From contig CABYRT010000005.1 of NCBI GenBank assembly GCA_902521355.1, positions 1 to 64,000 of the forward strand: a stretch of 64,000 bases of DNA. The letters are read 5' to 3'. Origin of the DNA: an uncultured Pelagibacteraceae bacterium (GTDB taxonomy: Bacteria; Pseudomonadota; Alphaproteobacteria; Pelagibacterales; Pelagibacteraceae). The notes under the pieces were generated by a model. That model worked only from the letters and a program-made list of their open reading frames with translations, was not told the origin of the DNA and did no database searches. The position numbers and the translations under genes are program-made. Below, in pieces: positions 45,183 to 55,969 of the stretch; the stretch's first letter is position 1, and every line of letters starts with the position of its first letter.

Positions 45183-47757
45183 AATAATTTCTATAATTAT
45201 AATTTCAATAATAACCTTCTTAATTGCAATTTTAATATTTCTAACAACAAAAGGAATTAAAACAGATAATTTTAATAGTTTAATAAATGAAAAAGTTAAA
45301 GAGATTAACCCAAAAATAAAATTAAAATTAAATCAAGTAAATTTTAAATTAAACCCATCTAATTTTGAATTTGAGATATTTACCTTGGACCCTCAAGTAG
45401 CAATTAACGAAAAAAATATTGAATTAGAAAATATAAAGTTTGATTTAAATATTTTTGATTATATAAGCAATATAAATCCAATCTCCGAGATATCGATAAT
45501 TTCCAAAGAAAATGATATTAGCGAATTAACTGATTTTTTAAATGAATACGAATTTAATTTAGCTAGAAACCTAATTTTCAAACAAATCAAAAAAGGAAAG
45601 ATAAAAATAATATCTAATATAACATTTGACGAAAAAAGTCCTAAAAATATTAACTATGTTATAAATGGTTCAGTAACCGATGCGCAGATAAAATTACTTG
45701 ACCAGTCACAAATTGCAAATATTAAATTTGATTTTTTAGTAGTTCAGGATGCTATAAATCTAAATGATATAGAATTAGAATTTGATAAAATTTTCATTAC
45801 ATCAGAAAAAATAAATATAAAAAAAATTAATAATGATTTCGAAATTTCTGGAAATTTTAAAACAAAAAAAACTAAAATTGATTTAAATAAATACAAAAAA
45901 ATTATAAATACTAATTTAGACTTACTAGATAATAGACCTATAAATGTAAGTTCTGACAATAATTTATCATTTAAAATAAATAAAAAACTTAGAATTAAAG
46001 ATTTAAGTATTATTTCAAAATTAAATTTTGATGAGTTATTTACAAATGCAAAATATCAAGATCATATATATTTCAAAGATGGGAATATTTTAATTAATTA
46101 CATTAAAGATGAATTAAAAGTTATTTTAAATAGCAAGTTTTTATTTCAAAATAAAAAATATAACAATAATGAAACAAAAAATTTAATTAATATAATTTAT
46201 AAAAAAAAACAAAACAAAGATGCTTTAGTCAGTATAGATTTAAGTAATACAAAAAATACAATTAACTCAAAAGAATTTAAAAAATTTGTTCAATTTGAAA
46301 ACTTTAGTCTTCAAGACCAAGATATCACATTCGCATCTGAAAATTTAATAAATTTTAAATTGAATAAAAAAAATGAAATTCAAAATTTTAGCATCAAATC
46401 TAAACTAAAATCTGAAAGTATTTTAATTGACTATAGTTCACAAAGAATAAAGAAATATTTGAGTGATTTCAAAAATCAGATAAAATTTAGTAATAGCCAT
46501 TTAAATTTAGATATTAACAATAAAAAATTTAAACTTAACTTAAAAAGTAAATATTCTATTAACAATATAAATGAAAATATGTCTTTAAATATTGAAAAAA
46601 AAGCTAATAAGTATTTTTTTGATTTAAATTTAGACCTAGATAGCGCAGAAATAGATATTGAAGAATTAGAATATCAAAAAAAAGCAGATATAAATTCTGA
46701 ATTAAATATAAATGGAATTTATAAAGATAATAATGAAATAATTTTCAAAAATATAAATTTTAATGAACAAGAAAAAAGTATTAATGTTGAAAATCTTGAA
46801 ATAGGAAAAAATGATAAAATTAAAAGTTTAGATTTATTTAAAATCGATATAATCAACAAAAACGGCAAAGAAAATAAATTAGAATTTAAGAAGGTTAATA
46901 ACAATTACTACTTAACCGGCAGTCAATTTGACGGATCTAAAAATATAAAAAATTTATTAGATAATTCCTCTAAATCGATTTTTTCAAGTTTCAAAAATTT
47001 GAATACTTATATTTACTTAGATATTGGAAAATATTTTGTTGATAGCTTTTCATATTTATCAAATATTAAAGGTCAAATACAATTAAAAAATAACAAAGTT
47101 TTTAGCTCAAATATAAATGCAAAATTAAATAATAAGAAAAAATTTGCTTTAAGCATTTTTACTAATGATAAAAAACAAAAAATTACCAGTTTAGAAATAG
47201 AAGAACCAGAACCTTTCATTAAAAATTTCAAATTTATAAAGGGTTTTAGAGAAGGTAAATTAATATACGAGGCACTTAATTATGAGGGTAAAACAAAATC
47301 AAATTTAAAAATTATCGATTTTAAAGTACAAGAGGTACCTGTTCTTGCAAAGCTTCTTACATTGGCATCTCTTCAAGGGATAGCAGATCTTCTTACTGGT
47401 GAAGGTATACGATTTACCGATTTTGAAATGGACTATGAGACTTTAGGAAATAATACAAAAATTGAAGAGATGTATGCCATAGGTCCAGCAATTTCGGTTA
47501 TGATGGAGGGTTATATTGTAAAAGATGAATTAACAAGTTTGAAGGGAACACTTGTGCCAGCAACAACTGTTAATAAAACAATTTCAAAAATACCCATGTT
47601 AGGGGAAATATTAGTTGGAAAAAAAATTGGTGAAGGCGTTTTTGGAGTAAGTTTTAAAATTAAGGGACCTCCTAAAGAGCTTAAAACTTCTGTAAATCCA
47701 ATCAAAACTTTAACTCCAAGATTTATTACTAGAACATTGGAGAAGATTTCTAATTAA
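45175..47757 (+). CDS. AsmA/YhdP-like envelope protein
   Basis: This 860-residue protein has one N-terminal membrane helix (about 4-24) and a long Lys/Asn/Ile-rich beta region. The C-terminal segment of about 150 residues, with VPVLAKLLTLASLQGIADLL, GEGIRFTDFE, GPAISVMMEGY and KIPMLGEILVG, is typical of AsmA-like C-terminal domains of the YhdP/TamB-related group. Such proteins are thought to bridge the periplasm for lipid transport. It overlaps prfB by 8 bases and shares its stop TTAA with tyrS. Confidence 0.82.
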   Translation: MRKIISIIIISIITFLIAILIFLTTKGIKTDNFNSLINEKVKEINPKIKLKLNQVNFKLNPSNFEFEIFTLDPQVAINEKNIELENIKFDLNIFDYISNINPISEISIISKENDISELTDFLNEYEFNLARNLIFKQIKKGKIKIISNITFDEKSPKNINYVINGSVTDAQIKLLDQSQIANIKFDFLVVQDAINLNDIELEFDKIFITSEKINIKKINNDFEISGNFKTKKTKIDLNKYKKIINTNLDLLDNRPINVSSDNNLSFKINKKLRIKDLSIISKLNFDELFTNAKYQDHIYFKDGNILINYIKDELKVILNSKFLFQNKKYNNNETKNLINIIYKKKQNKDALVSIDLSNTKNTINSKEFKKFVQFENFSLQDQDITFASENLINFKLNKKNEIQNFSIKSKLKSESILIDYSSQRIKKYLSDFKNQIKFSNSHLNLDINNKKFKLNLKSKYSINNINENMSLNIEKKANKYFFDLNLDLDSAEIDIEELEYQKKADINSELNINGIYKDNNEIIFKNINFNEQEKSINVENLEIGKNDKIKSLDLFKIDIINKNGKENKLEFKKVNNNYYLTGSQFDGSKNIKNLLDNSSKSIFSSFKNLNTYIYLDIGKYFVDSFSYLSNIKGQIQLKNNKVFSSNINAKLNNKKKFALSIFTNDKKQKITSLEIEEPEPFIKNFKFIKGFREGKLIYEALNYEGKTKSNLKIIDFKVQEVPVLAKLLTLASLQGIADLLTGEGIRFTDFEMDYETLGNNTKIEEMYAIGPAISVMMEGYIVKDELTSLKGTLVPATTVNKTISKIPMLGEILVGKKIGEGVFGVSFKIKGPPKELKTSVNPIKTLTPRFITRTLEKISN

Positions 47758-48977
47758 ATTACTATTTTATAATGTTTTTTTTTACCAATTGAGAGCTTAA
47801 TAAAATTATTTTTTTTTAATAACTCACTAGAAATTTTAAATTTATCATCAGAAACGGTTTCATTATTGATTTTAATACCATTAGATTTTATTAATCTTCT
47901 AATTTCGCTTTTTGATAATTTTTTATCAATAATTGAAACTAAATTGACTATATCAAAATCAATATTTGGGATGTCTATTTTTGTATCAGGTAAATTTTCT
48001 CCTGATGAATTTTCTGAAAAAGAATTTTTCGCTATTTTTTCTGCTTTAGCAGCCTCGTTAGCTCCATGAAGAATTGATGTAGCCTCGTTCGCTAGAATAA
48101 TTTTTTGATCATTTATATTTTGATTACTTATTTCTTTAATTTCACTTAAATTTAAATCCGTAAACATTTTAAGAAATTTTAATACATCTTTATCATCGAT
48201 ATTTCTCCAAAATTGCCAATAATCAAATACTGAAAATAATTTTTTATCTAACCAAATAGCACCGCTTTCTGTTTTTCCCATTTTAGCGCCTGATGCCAAA
48301 GTTATAAGTTCTGTTGTCAAACCATAAACTTCACTGGATGAATATCTTTTAATTAATTCAACCCCATTAACTATATTACCCCATTGATCTGATCCCCCAA
48401 TTTGTAATAAACAATTCTCTGTTTTATTTAATTCTAGAAAATCGTATGCTTGTAAAATCATATAATTAAATTCCATATAACTTAATGATTGCTCTCTTTC
48501 CAATCTAAGCTTAACACTGTCAAAACTTAACATTTTATTTATAGTAAAATGTTTTCCTATATCTCTTAAAAAAGAAATATAATTTAAATTTTTTAACCAC
48601 GCGTAGTTATTTACAAAAATAGGCGAAATTTTTTCATTATCTGTGTCTAAAAACTTTTTTAAAATATTCTCTATACTTTTAATATTTTTTTCGATCTCAT
48701 CTTCATCTAAAATTTTTCTGGTTTTGTCTTTTCCAGATGGATCTCCTATTCTTGTGGTTCCTCCGCCGAGCAAAACAATTGGTTTATGTCCATGTTTTTG
48801 CATCAATCTTAAACACATAATTTGGAGTAAGCTACCTACATGTAAACTTTGAGCTGTACAATCAAAGCCAATATATCCTTTTATACTCTCTTCATTTAGT
48901 TTCTTTGAAAGAGCTTTTTCATCTGTGCATTGATAAAAATATCCTCTATCTTTAAATTCTTTTAAAAATTCATTCAT
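47754..48977 (-). CDS. tyrS: Tyrosyl-tRNA synthetase
   Basis: This 407-residue class I synthetase has GFDCTAQSLHVGSLL containing the HIGH-like HVGS, and QIGGSDQWGNI for tyrosine recognition. The KMSKS-like loop is KMGKTESGAIWL, and an S4 RNA-binding domain occupies about residues 340-405. All motifs are normal. Confidence 0.96.
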   Translation of the reverse strand: MNEFLKEFKDRGYFYQCTDEKALSKKLNEESIKGYIGFDCTAQSLHVGSLLQIMCLRLMQKHGHKPIVLLGGGTTRIGDPSGKDKTRKILDEDEIEKNIKSIENILKKFLDTDNEKISPIFVNNYAWLKNLNYISFLRDIGKHFTINKMLSFDSVKLRLEREQSLSYMEFNYMILQAYDFLELNKTENCLLQIGGSDQWGNIVNGVELIKRYSSSEVYGLTTELITLASGAKMGKTESGAIWLDKKLFSVFDYWQFWRNIDDKDVLKFLKMFTDLNLSEIKEISNQNINDQKIILANEATSILHGANEAAKAEKIAKNSFSENSSGENLPDTKIDIPNIDFDIVNLVSIIDKKLSKSEIRRLIKSNGIKINNETVSDDKFKISSELLKKNNFIKLSIGKKKHYKIVI

Positions 48978-49024
48978 AAATGGTACTTTTAATATACATA
49001 TTTAAATAAAAATAATAATCAATA

Positions 49025-50122
49025 ATGGATAATTCTTTTATAGCACTGGGTTTAATGAGTGGTACATCTCTCGACGGCATTGATGCAAGTATTATCAAAT
49101 CAGATGGCGAAAATAATTTAGATATAATAGACAATAAGTACCTAAATTATCCTGAAGAATTTAGAAAAAGACTTTCTACATTTATTCTAAATATAAACAA
49201 TAGAGCAGATATAGAGAAAAATTTAAGTACTTATAAATCTTTAGAAAGAGATCTTACTCTTTATCATTCAAAAATATCAAAAAAAATTTTAAGTGAGAAT
49301 AATTTAAAAGTTCAATTAATTGGTTTTCATGGACAAACAATAATTCATAAACCTAAAGATGGATACTCTATACAAATGGGAGATGCAAATTTACTCTCTC
49401 AAGAATTAAAAGGAAAAGTAATTTATAATTTTAGAGCTAACGATATTAATAAAGGTGGGGAAGGTGCTCCATTAACAGCCATTTATCATAAACTTTTAGT
49501 AAAAAAATTTCAGATAAATAATCCTACATTAATTTTAAATATAGGAGGAATATCAAATTATACTTATTCTTTTAAAAATAATTTAGCCTCAAAAGATATT
49601 GGCCCTGGAAATGTATTAATAGATGAGTATTTAAAAAAAACAAAAAGAATAAACTATGATCGAAACGGAGATATAGCGTCATCAGGAAAAATAAATATTG
49701 ATATAATTAATCAATTTTATGAACATGAGTTTTATAATGTAAAAGAAAAACATTCTTTTGACAAAAAAGAATTTGATTTTAGTTTTGTTAAAGGTTTAGA
49801 ATTTGAAGATGCTGTCGCTACATTAACATATTTTACAGCGTTAGTAATTTCACAAAATATAAAAAAAAATTTTGATAATGAAACAGAAATTATTTTATGT
49901 GGAGGAGGCAGGAAAAATTTAACATTAGTTAATCATATAAAGAAATTATTGAAATATAAAATTAAATTAATTGATGAATTTAATATCGATGGTGATTTTA
50001 TAGAGTCCCAAGCATTTGCATATTTATCTATAAGATCTTATCTAAACAAAATAATTAGCTATCCAAGTACAACAAATGTTACGTACCCTGTAACTGGTGG
50101 TGAAATTAAAGAAAATTATTAA
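49025..50122 (+). CDS. anmK: Anhydro-N-acetylmuramic acid kinase
   Basis: This 365-residue kinase phosphorylates and hydrolyses anhMurNAc released in cell-wall turnover. GLMSGTSLDGIDASI is the N-terminal signature; GFHGQTIIHKP, GGEGAPLTA, ILNIGGISN and DIGPGN follow in order. It is divergent from tyrS with 47 bases between the starts and shares its stop TTAA with the next gene. Confidence 0.95.
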   Translation: MDNSFIALGLMSGTSLDGIDASIIKSDGENNLDIIDNKYLNYPEEFRKRLSTFILNINNRADIEKNLSTYKSLERDLTLYHSKISKKILSENNLKVQLIGFHGQTIIHKPKDGYSIQMGDANLLSQELKGKVIYNFRANDINKGGEGAPLTAIYHKLLVKKFQINNPTLILNIGGISNYTYSFKNNLASKDIGPGNVLIDEYLKKTKRINYDRNGDIASSGKINIDIINQFYEHEFYNVKEKHSFDKKEFDFSFVKGLEFEDAVATLTYFTALVISQNIKKNFDNETEIILCGGGRKNLTLVNHIKKLLKYKIKLIDEFNIDGDFIESQAFAYLSIRSYLNKIISYPSTTNVTYPVTGGEIKENY

Positions 50123-50784
50123 TATAAGGCTGTTTCTTTTTTTATATATTTATTTAAAGAATTTAATAATGAAGTATCAGCTTTTGAAAAAAAATGATTT
50201 GCGTCTGATACTATATCAAACTCAACCTTAATTCCTTTTTGAGCGCTTAACCTTTTATTTAATTCGTTTATATCTTCGTAAGGAACTAATTCATCTTTCT
50301 TACCATACACTACAAGTCCTGATGTCGGACAAGGTGATAAAAATGAAAAATCATAGACATTTGGTTGAGGAGATATAACAATAAATCTATTTATTTCAGG
50401 TCTTCTCATTAATAATTGCATTGCAATTAATGAGCCAAAAGAAAATCCAGATATCCAACATTGTGAGTTATCAAAATTTTCTCTTTCTAACCAATCCAAT
50501 GCTGCTGCTGCATCCGCAAGCTCTCCTTGCCCATTATCAAATTCTCCATCACTTTTTCCAACACCTCTAAAATTTACTCTGCAAACTGAAAAATTATTGT
50601 CAACAAAAGTTTGAAATGTATCGACTATAACTTTATTATTCATAGTTCCTCCGTACTGAGGGTGTGGATGAAGAATTAAAGCAATTGGAGATGTATTCTT
50701 TTTACTTTTATAATATTTAGCTTCTAATCTTCCAGCAGGCCCAGGAATAAAAATTTCAGTAATTTTAGTATCTGTAGATGGCAT
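50119..50784 (-). CDS. Alpha/beta-fold hydrolase (COG2945-like)
   Basis: This 221-residue hydrolase has an oxyanion-hole segment LHPHPQYGGTMNNKVV, the nucleophile elbow GFSFGS, GKKDELVPYED with a likely acid, and DANHFF with the catalytic His. FRGVGKSDGEFDNGQGE is typical of this small group. The substrate is unknown. Confidence 0.87.
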   Translation of the reverse strand: MPSTDTKITEIFIPGPAGRLEAKYYKSKKNTSPIALILHPHPQYGGTMNNKVIVDTFQTFVDNNFSVCRVNFRGVGKSDGEFDNGQGELADAAAALDWLERENFDNSQCWISGFSFGSLIAMQLLMRRPEINRFIVISPQPNVYDFSFLSPCPTSGLVVYGKKDELVPYEDINELNKRLSAQKGIKVEFDIVSDANHFFSKADTSLLNSLNKYIKKETALY

Positions 50785-50865
50785 TGATTATCAGTCTCAA
50801 AAAAAAATTATATTTTTCTATCAAAATTGAGCGACAAAATGCAAGTATTTTAAATTTACATAATC

Positions 50866-50893
50866 TTGACTAATTTAGTCAGGTATATATAAA
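50866..50893 (+). promoter_or_regulatory. iscR-suf promoter with overlapping inverted repeat
   Basis: TTGACT (50866-50871), a 16-bp spacer and TATAAA (50888-50893) form a good sigma70-type promoter. TGACTAA-T-TTAGTCA (50867-50881) is a perfect inverted repeat over the -35 and spacer. A dimeric Rrf2 regulator binding there would block transcription, so autorepression by the IscR encoded 20 bases downstream is likely, but inferred. Confidence 0.7.
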
Positions 50894-50913
50894 GCCCGTT
50901 TATTGCGGAAAAT

Positions 50914-51336
50914 ATGAAACTATCAACTAAAAGCAGATACGCTGTGATGGCTTTAGCTGACATAGCAAGATTTAAAAATAACGAGCCAATCTCACTAAGA
51001 GATATCTCTATAAGACAAGGAATATCATTAGTTTACTTAGAACAGTTATTTTTAAAATTAAAAAAAAATGAAATTGTTAAAAGTATACGGGGAAAAAAAG
51101 GTGGGTACACTTTGAATAAAATTCCTAGTGAAATTAAAATTTCTGAAATTCTTTCTGCTGTAGACGAAAAAGTAAAAACAATTGGATGCCAAAAACAATC
51201 AAAAAAAGGATGTAATGGGAAATCTGCTAAATGCATTACCCATAATTTGTGGGACGAGCTGGAGACACATATAAACCTTTTTTTCCAAGAAAAAAATCTT
51301 GGAGATCTAATAAATAAAACTGAAAATAGACTTTAA
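50914..51336 (+). CDS. iscR: Rrf2-family Fe-S regulator IscR
   Basis: This 140-residue protein has an N-terminal winged helix ([35 protein letters not shown]). Cluster ligands C92, C100 and C107 plus H110 closely match the C92/C98/C104/H107 set of E. coli IscR, so it should bind [2Fe-2S]. It heads the suf operon and likely senses Fe-S demand. Its stop overlaps the sufB start. Confidence 0.93.
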   Translation: MKLSTKSRYAVMALADIARFKNNEPISLRDISIRQGISLVYLEQLFLKLKKNEIVKSIRGKKGGYTLNKIPSEIKISEILSAVDEKVKTIGCQKQSKKGCNGKSAKCITHNLWDELETHINLFFQEKNLGDLINKTENRL

Positions 51337-52772
51337 TGAGAGATAAACAAATAGAAGATTTAAAAGATTATAAATACGGTTTTTCAACCGATATAGAAAG
51401 TTTTAAAGCACCAAAAGGATTAAATGAAGAAGTTATCAGATTTATATCAAATATTAAGAAAGAACCAGACTGGCTTCTTAAATGGAGGTTAAAAGCATTT
51501 GAAAGATTAAAAGTATTAAAAGAACCTGATTGGCAAAAACCAAAATACCCAAAAATTGATTATCAAGACTTATATTACTATTCTGCGCCTAAAAGTTTCA
51601 AAGAAAAACCAAAAAATTTAGAAGATTTAGATCCTAAACTGTTAGAAACTTACAAAAAATTAGGGATACCTTTACAAGAACAAAAAAGATTAAATGGAAT
51701 TGCAGTAGATGCAGTGTTTGACTCTGTATCTGTTGCTACAACTTTTAAAGATACTTTAACTGAAAAAGGAATTATTTTTTGCTCTATTTCTGAAGCAATA
51801 CAAAAACATCCAGACTTGGTTAAAAAATATTTAGGTTCAGTTATACCAATTACTGATCACTTTTTTGCTACATTAAACTCAGCAGTTTTCACTGATGGAT
51901 CATTTGTTTACATACCGCCAAATGTACAGTGTCCAATGGAACTATCAACTTATTTTAGAATTAATGCATCTGATACCGGACAATTTGAGAGAACTTTGAT
52001 CATTGCTGATAAAGGTAGTTATGTAAGTTATTTAGAAGGATGTACTGCACCAATGAGAGATGAAAATCAGTTACATGCCGCCAATGTCGAATTGATTGCT
52101 TTAGATGATGCAGAAATTAAATATTCTACAGTACAAAATTGGTATCCTGGAGACAAAGATGGAAAAGGAGGTATATATAATTTTGTAACTAAAAGAGGAT
52201 TGTGTAAAGGTAAGAATTCAAAAATTTCGTGGACACAAGTAGAAACAGGTTCTGCAATTACTTGGAAATATCCAAGTTGTATTTTAAGAGGTGATAACTC
52301 AATTGGAGAATTTTATTCAATCGCAATTACAAATAACCATCAGAAAGCTGACACTGGAACTAAGATGATTCATTTAGGAAAAAATACAAAAAGTAAAATT
52401 ATTTCAAAAGGTATTAGTGCTGGTAAATCAGATATGACTTACAGAGGTTTGGTAGATATTTCAAAAAATGCATATAATTCAACAAATTATACTCAATGTG
52501 ATTCATTATTAATGGGCAACAAGTGTGGAGCACACACAGTACCTTATATTAAGAATAAAAATTCAAATTCTAATATTGCTCATGAAGCGACAACATCTAA
52601 AATAAGTGAAGATCAACTACATTATTGTCAGCAAAGAGGACTAAATCAAGAAGAAGCTGTAGGACTTATTGTTAATGGCTTTTGTAAAGAGGTTTTGCAA
52701 CAATTACCAATGGAATTTGCTGTGGAAGCTCAAAAATTAGTTGGAATAAGTTTAGAAGGAAGTGTTGGTTAA
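51336..52772 (+). CDS. sufB: Fe-S scaffold complex subunit SufB
   Basis: This 478-residue SufB is the scaffold of SufBCD on which the cluster is built. [38 protein letters not shown], the beta-helix core and a C-terminal [15 protein letters not shown] are typical. It is followed without a gap by sufC. Confidence 0.97.
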   Translation: MRDKQIEDLKDYKYGFSTDIESFKAPKGLNEEVIRFISNIKKEPDWLLKWRLKAFERLKVLKEPDWQKPKYPKIDYQDLYYYSAPKSFKEKPKNLEDLDPKLLETYKKLGIPLQEQKRLNGIAVDAVFDSVSVATTFKDTLTEKGIIFCSISEAIQKHPDLVKKYLGSVIPITDHFFATLNSAVFTDGSFVYIPPNVQCPMELSTYFRINASDTGQFERTLIIADKGSYVSYLEGCTAPMRDENQLHAANVELIALDDAEIKYSTVQNWYPGDKDGKGGIYNFVTKRGLCKGKNSKISWTQVETGSAITWKYPSCILRGDNSIGEFYSIAITNNHQKADTGTKMIHLGKNTKSKIISKGISAGKSDMTYRGLVDISKNAYNSTNYTQCDSLLMGNKCGAHTVPYIKNKNSNSNIAHEATTSKISEDQLHYCQQRGLNQEEAVGLIVNGFCKEVLQQLPMEFAVEAQKLVGISLEGSVG

Positions 52773-53507
52773 ATGTTAAAAATTAACAATTTAAACGCAA
52801 GAATTCAGGAAAAATCCATATTAAGTGGTTTTAACTTAGAAATAAAACCTGGGGAGGTTCATGCAATAATGGGACCCAATGGATCAGGGAAAAGCACTTT
52901 ATCAAATATTCTATCGGGTAAAAAAGGATATGAGGTATCAGGAGAAGTATTATATGAAAACAATAATTTATTTGATCTTGAAACAGAGGAAAGAGCGCAC
53001 AAAGGTATCTTCTTAGCATTCCAATATCCTTTGGAAATACCTGGGGTGAATACAAATATTTTTTTAAAAACATCTTTAAACTCAATCAGAAAAGCTAGAG
53101 GCGAAAAAGAATTAGATGCTTTAGAATTTTTAAAATTAGTTAAAGAAAAAGCAAAAGAACTTAAATTTGATGAAGAAAAATTAAATCGCCAATTGAACGT
53201 AGGTTTTTCTGGAGGTGAAAAAAAGAAAAACGAAATTTTACAAATGTCAATTTTAGATCCAAAGTTATCTATATTAGATGAAACAGACTCCGGATTAGAT
53301 ATAGACGCACTTAAAATTGTTGCAGATGGTGTTAATGCTTTAAGAAAAAAAAATAATTCATTTTTAATAATTACTCACTATCAAAGATTACTTGATTATA
53401 TAAAACCTGACTTTGTACATGTGCTTATGGGTGGAAAAATTATTAAATCAGGAGGTGCAGAATTAGCTTTAGAGTTAGAAAAAAAAGGATATGAGAATTT
53501 CAATTAA
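52773..53507 (+). CDS. sufC: Fe-S assembly ATPase SufC
   Basis: This 244-residue ABC-type ATPase has Walker A GPNGSGKST, signature NVGFSGGEKKKNEI, Walker B SILDETDSGLD and the switch His in ITHYQR. It drives conformational change of SufB-SufD. The start follows the sufB stop directly. Confidence 0.97.
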   Translation: MLKINNLNARIQEKSILSGFNLEIKPGEVHAIMGPNGSGKSTLSNILSGKKGYEVSGEVLYENNNLFDLETEERAHKGIFLAFQYPLEIPGVNTNIFLKTSLNSIRKARGEKELDALEFLKLVKEKAKELKFDEEKLNRQLNVGFSGGEKKKNEILQMSILDPKLSILDETDSGLDIDALKIVADGVNALRKKNNSFLIITHYQRLLDYIKPDFVHVLMGGKIIKSGGAELALELEKKGYENFN

Positions 53508-54752
53508 ATGGAACAAAAATTAAAAACAGATTTTGATAAATTTATAAGTACTTCTAATTTTTCAAACCAAGAGATTAAATTAAAAAAAGAAGCTCTTGAT
53601 TTTTTTTTGAAAAATGGATTTCCTAGTAGAAAATTAGAAAACTGGAAATTCTCAGATATAAACCAGATAATTCAAAAAAATATTGGAGAACTAGCATTTT
53701 ATAATGATTATAATATTGAAAATAAAATTAATGACGAAATTTTTTTAGAGAAAATTGAGCATAATAAAATTGTTATTGTTAATGGTAAAGTTGAGCAATT
53801 GAGTTTCGAATATGAAGAGAGTGATAAAATTAATTTAACGACTTTAAATAATTTTAGCCCAAACCCAAATGATGATAATTCTCTTTTAAGTCTAAATAAT
53901 TCTTTTTCTAATAAAATACATAATATTTTAGTTAAAAAAAATTATTCATTAAAAAATCCTTTAATTATATATCAAATAACAAATGAGAAAGTGATCAATA
54001 CTAATATTAATTTTCAATTAAACTTTGAGCTAGAAGACAATAGCTCAATAAAAATTATTAATCTTTCTGAGGATAATTCAGAAAAGAATTTCATCAACAA
54101 TTTATTTAATTTTAATCTAGGTAAAAATTCAATTCTTAGGAATTATAAAATAGATAAAAAAAGTAATAAAAATATAAAGTATGATTATTCTAGTATTACT
54201 CAAAAAGAAAATAGTATCTCTGAAACATTTATATTTTCATCTGGTTCAGATTATATAAAAAATGAAGTTACCTGTAATCTTGAAGGTCAATATTCTTCAG
54301 CATTTATTAATGGAATACATTTATTGTCTAAAAATAAACACCACGAAATAAGAACTAATACTAAACATTTGTATGAAAACACGAAAAGTTATCAGTTAAT
54401 AAAAAGTGTAATCGATGACAATTCAAAGTCTGTTTATCAAGGGAAAATATATGTGGATTCTAAAGCTCAGAAAACAGATGGATACCAATTAAGTAAAGCT
54501 GTGCTTTTAAATGAACAAGCAGAATTTAATGCAAAGCCTGAACTAGAAATTTATGCTGACGATGTTAAATGTTCACATGGTTCAGCGTCAGGTAGTTTAG
54601 ATGAAGATTCTATTTTTTATTTAATGTCTAGGGGTTTAGATCAAAAAACTGCAAAAGAATTATTAATTAGCGGCTTCCTTTTAGACGTCGTTGAAAAGAT
54701 TACGGATGAAGAAATTAAAAAATTAATAAAAAATATGATTGGATTAAATTAA
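53508..54752 (+). CDS. sufD: Fe-S assembly protein SufD
   Basis: This 414-residue SufB paralogue has FPSRKLENWKFSDI near the N-terminus, KCSHGSASGSLDEDSIFYL with the conserved Cys-Ser-His, and SRGLDQKTAKELLISGFL. The middle part is Asn/Lys-rich and diverged, as is common for SufD. It partners SufB in the SufBC2D complex. Confidence 0.95.
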   Translation: MEQKLKTDFDKFISTSNFSNQEIKLKKEALDFFLKNGFPSRKLENWKFSDINQIIQKNIGELAFYNDYNIENKINDEIFLEKIEHNKIVIVNGKVEQLSFEYEESDKINLTTLNNFSPNPNDDNSLLSLNNSFSNKIHNILVKKNYSLKNPLIIYQITNEKVINTNINFQLNFELEDNSSIKIINLSEDNSEKNFINNLFNFNLGKNSILRNYKIDKKSNKNIKYDYSSITQKENSISETFIFSSGSDYIKNEVTCNLEGQYSSAFINGIHLLSKNKHHEIRTNTKHLYENTKSYQLIKSVIDDNSKSVYQGKIYVDSKAQKTDGYQLSKAVLLNEQAEFNAKPELEIYADDVKCSHGSASGSLDEDSIFYLMSRGLDQKTAKELLISGFLLDVVEKITDEEIKKLIKNMIGLN

Positions 54753-55969
54753 TGAACATAGATGATATAAAAAGAGAATTTCCAATTTTTGATGATAAAA
54801 TTCAAAATAATGATTTAGTGTATTTAGATAGTGCTAATTCATCTCAAAAACCAAGAGTTGTTGTAGATAGAATTTATGACTTTTATACAAAAGAGTTTTC
54901 TAATGTAGGTAGAAGTGTTCATTATTTGGCTGTTGCTGCCACCAACTTATATGAACAATCAAGGGTATCAGTTCAAAAATATATTAACGCTAAAGATAAA
55001 GATGAGATCGTATTTACTAAAGGAGCTACTGAAGCAATAAATTTAGTCGCTAACACTTTTGGTCAAAAATATTTATCTGAAGGAGATGAAGTATTGTTGA
55101 CTGAACTCGAGCATCATTCAAATTATGTGCCTTGGCATTTTCTCAGAAAAGCAAAAAATATTAAAATAGAATTTGCTGAAATTAATGATGATGGTGAAGT
55201 AACATTAGAAGCTATAGAAAAAAAAATTACAAACAAAACAAAAATAATCAGTGTAAGTCATTTATCGAATGTAACAGGTGCAATATTACCAATCAAAGAA
55301 ATTGTGCAATTAGCACATTCAAAAAATATACCTGTTCTAATTGATGGTTGCCAAGGAGCTCCACACTTAAAATTAGATATGCAGGATATTGATTGTGATT
55401 TCTATGCAATATCTGGACATAAAATGTACGGACCAACCGGAATAGGTGTTCTATATGCTAAAAAAAAATGGCTTGAAGATTTACCCCCATATCAAGGTGG
55501 AGGAGGAATGATAAATGAGGTTAAAAAAGAAGGGATTACTTACGGTGAGTTACCTAATAAATATGAGGCTGGTACAATGGCAACAGCTCAGGTTATAGCT
55601 TTTAATGAATCCATAAAATTTATGGAAAAAATTGGTATTCAAAATATCGAGAAACATGAAAAAGAACTATTAGACTATGGATTAGAAAAGTTAAGAAAAA
55701 ATAATTCAATTAATATTATAGGAAATCCAAAAGAAAAGGGTGGAGTTATATCATTTACTATTGAAGGTGTTCATCCACATGATATTGCAACAATTCTTGA
55801 TGAAGATGGAGTAGCTATTAGAGCAGGTCATCACTGCTGTCAAATATTACATGACAAATTAAATTTACCTGCAACCGCAAGGGCTTCGTTTGGAGTTTAT
55901 AATACGAAAGATGATATTGATAAACTTGATGAAGCAATAAATAAATGTAAAAAAATTTTTAACTTATAA
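54752..55969 (+). CDS. sufS: Cysteine desulfurase SufS
   Basis: This 405-residue group II PLP enzyme takes sulfur from cysteine. LTELEHHSNYVPW, the PLP lysine K224 in SGHKMYGPTG, and the persulfide Cys in RAGHHCCQ near residue 363 are present. ATG overlaps the sufD stop by one base. Confidence 0.96.
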   Translation: MNIDDIKREFPIFDDKIQNNDLVYLDSANSSQKPRVVVDRIYDFYTKEFSNVGRSVHYLAVAATNLYEQSRVSVQKYINAKDKDEIVFTKGATEAINLVANTFGQKYLSEGDEVLLTELEHHSNYVPWHFLRKAKNIKIEFAEINDDGEVTLEAIEKKITNKTKIISVSHLSNVTGAILPIKEIVQLAHSKNIPVLIDGCQGAPHLKLDMQDIDCDFYAISGHKMYGPTGIGVLYAKKKWLEDLPPYQGGGGMINEVKKEGITYGELPNKYEAGTMATAQVIAFNESIKFMEKIGIQNIEKHEKELLDYGLEKLRKNNSINIIGNPKEKGGVISFTIEGVHPHDIATILDEDGVAIRAGHHCCQILHDKLNLPATARASFGVYNTKDDIDKLDEAINKCKKIFNL

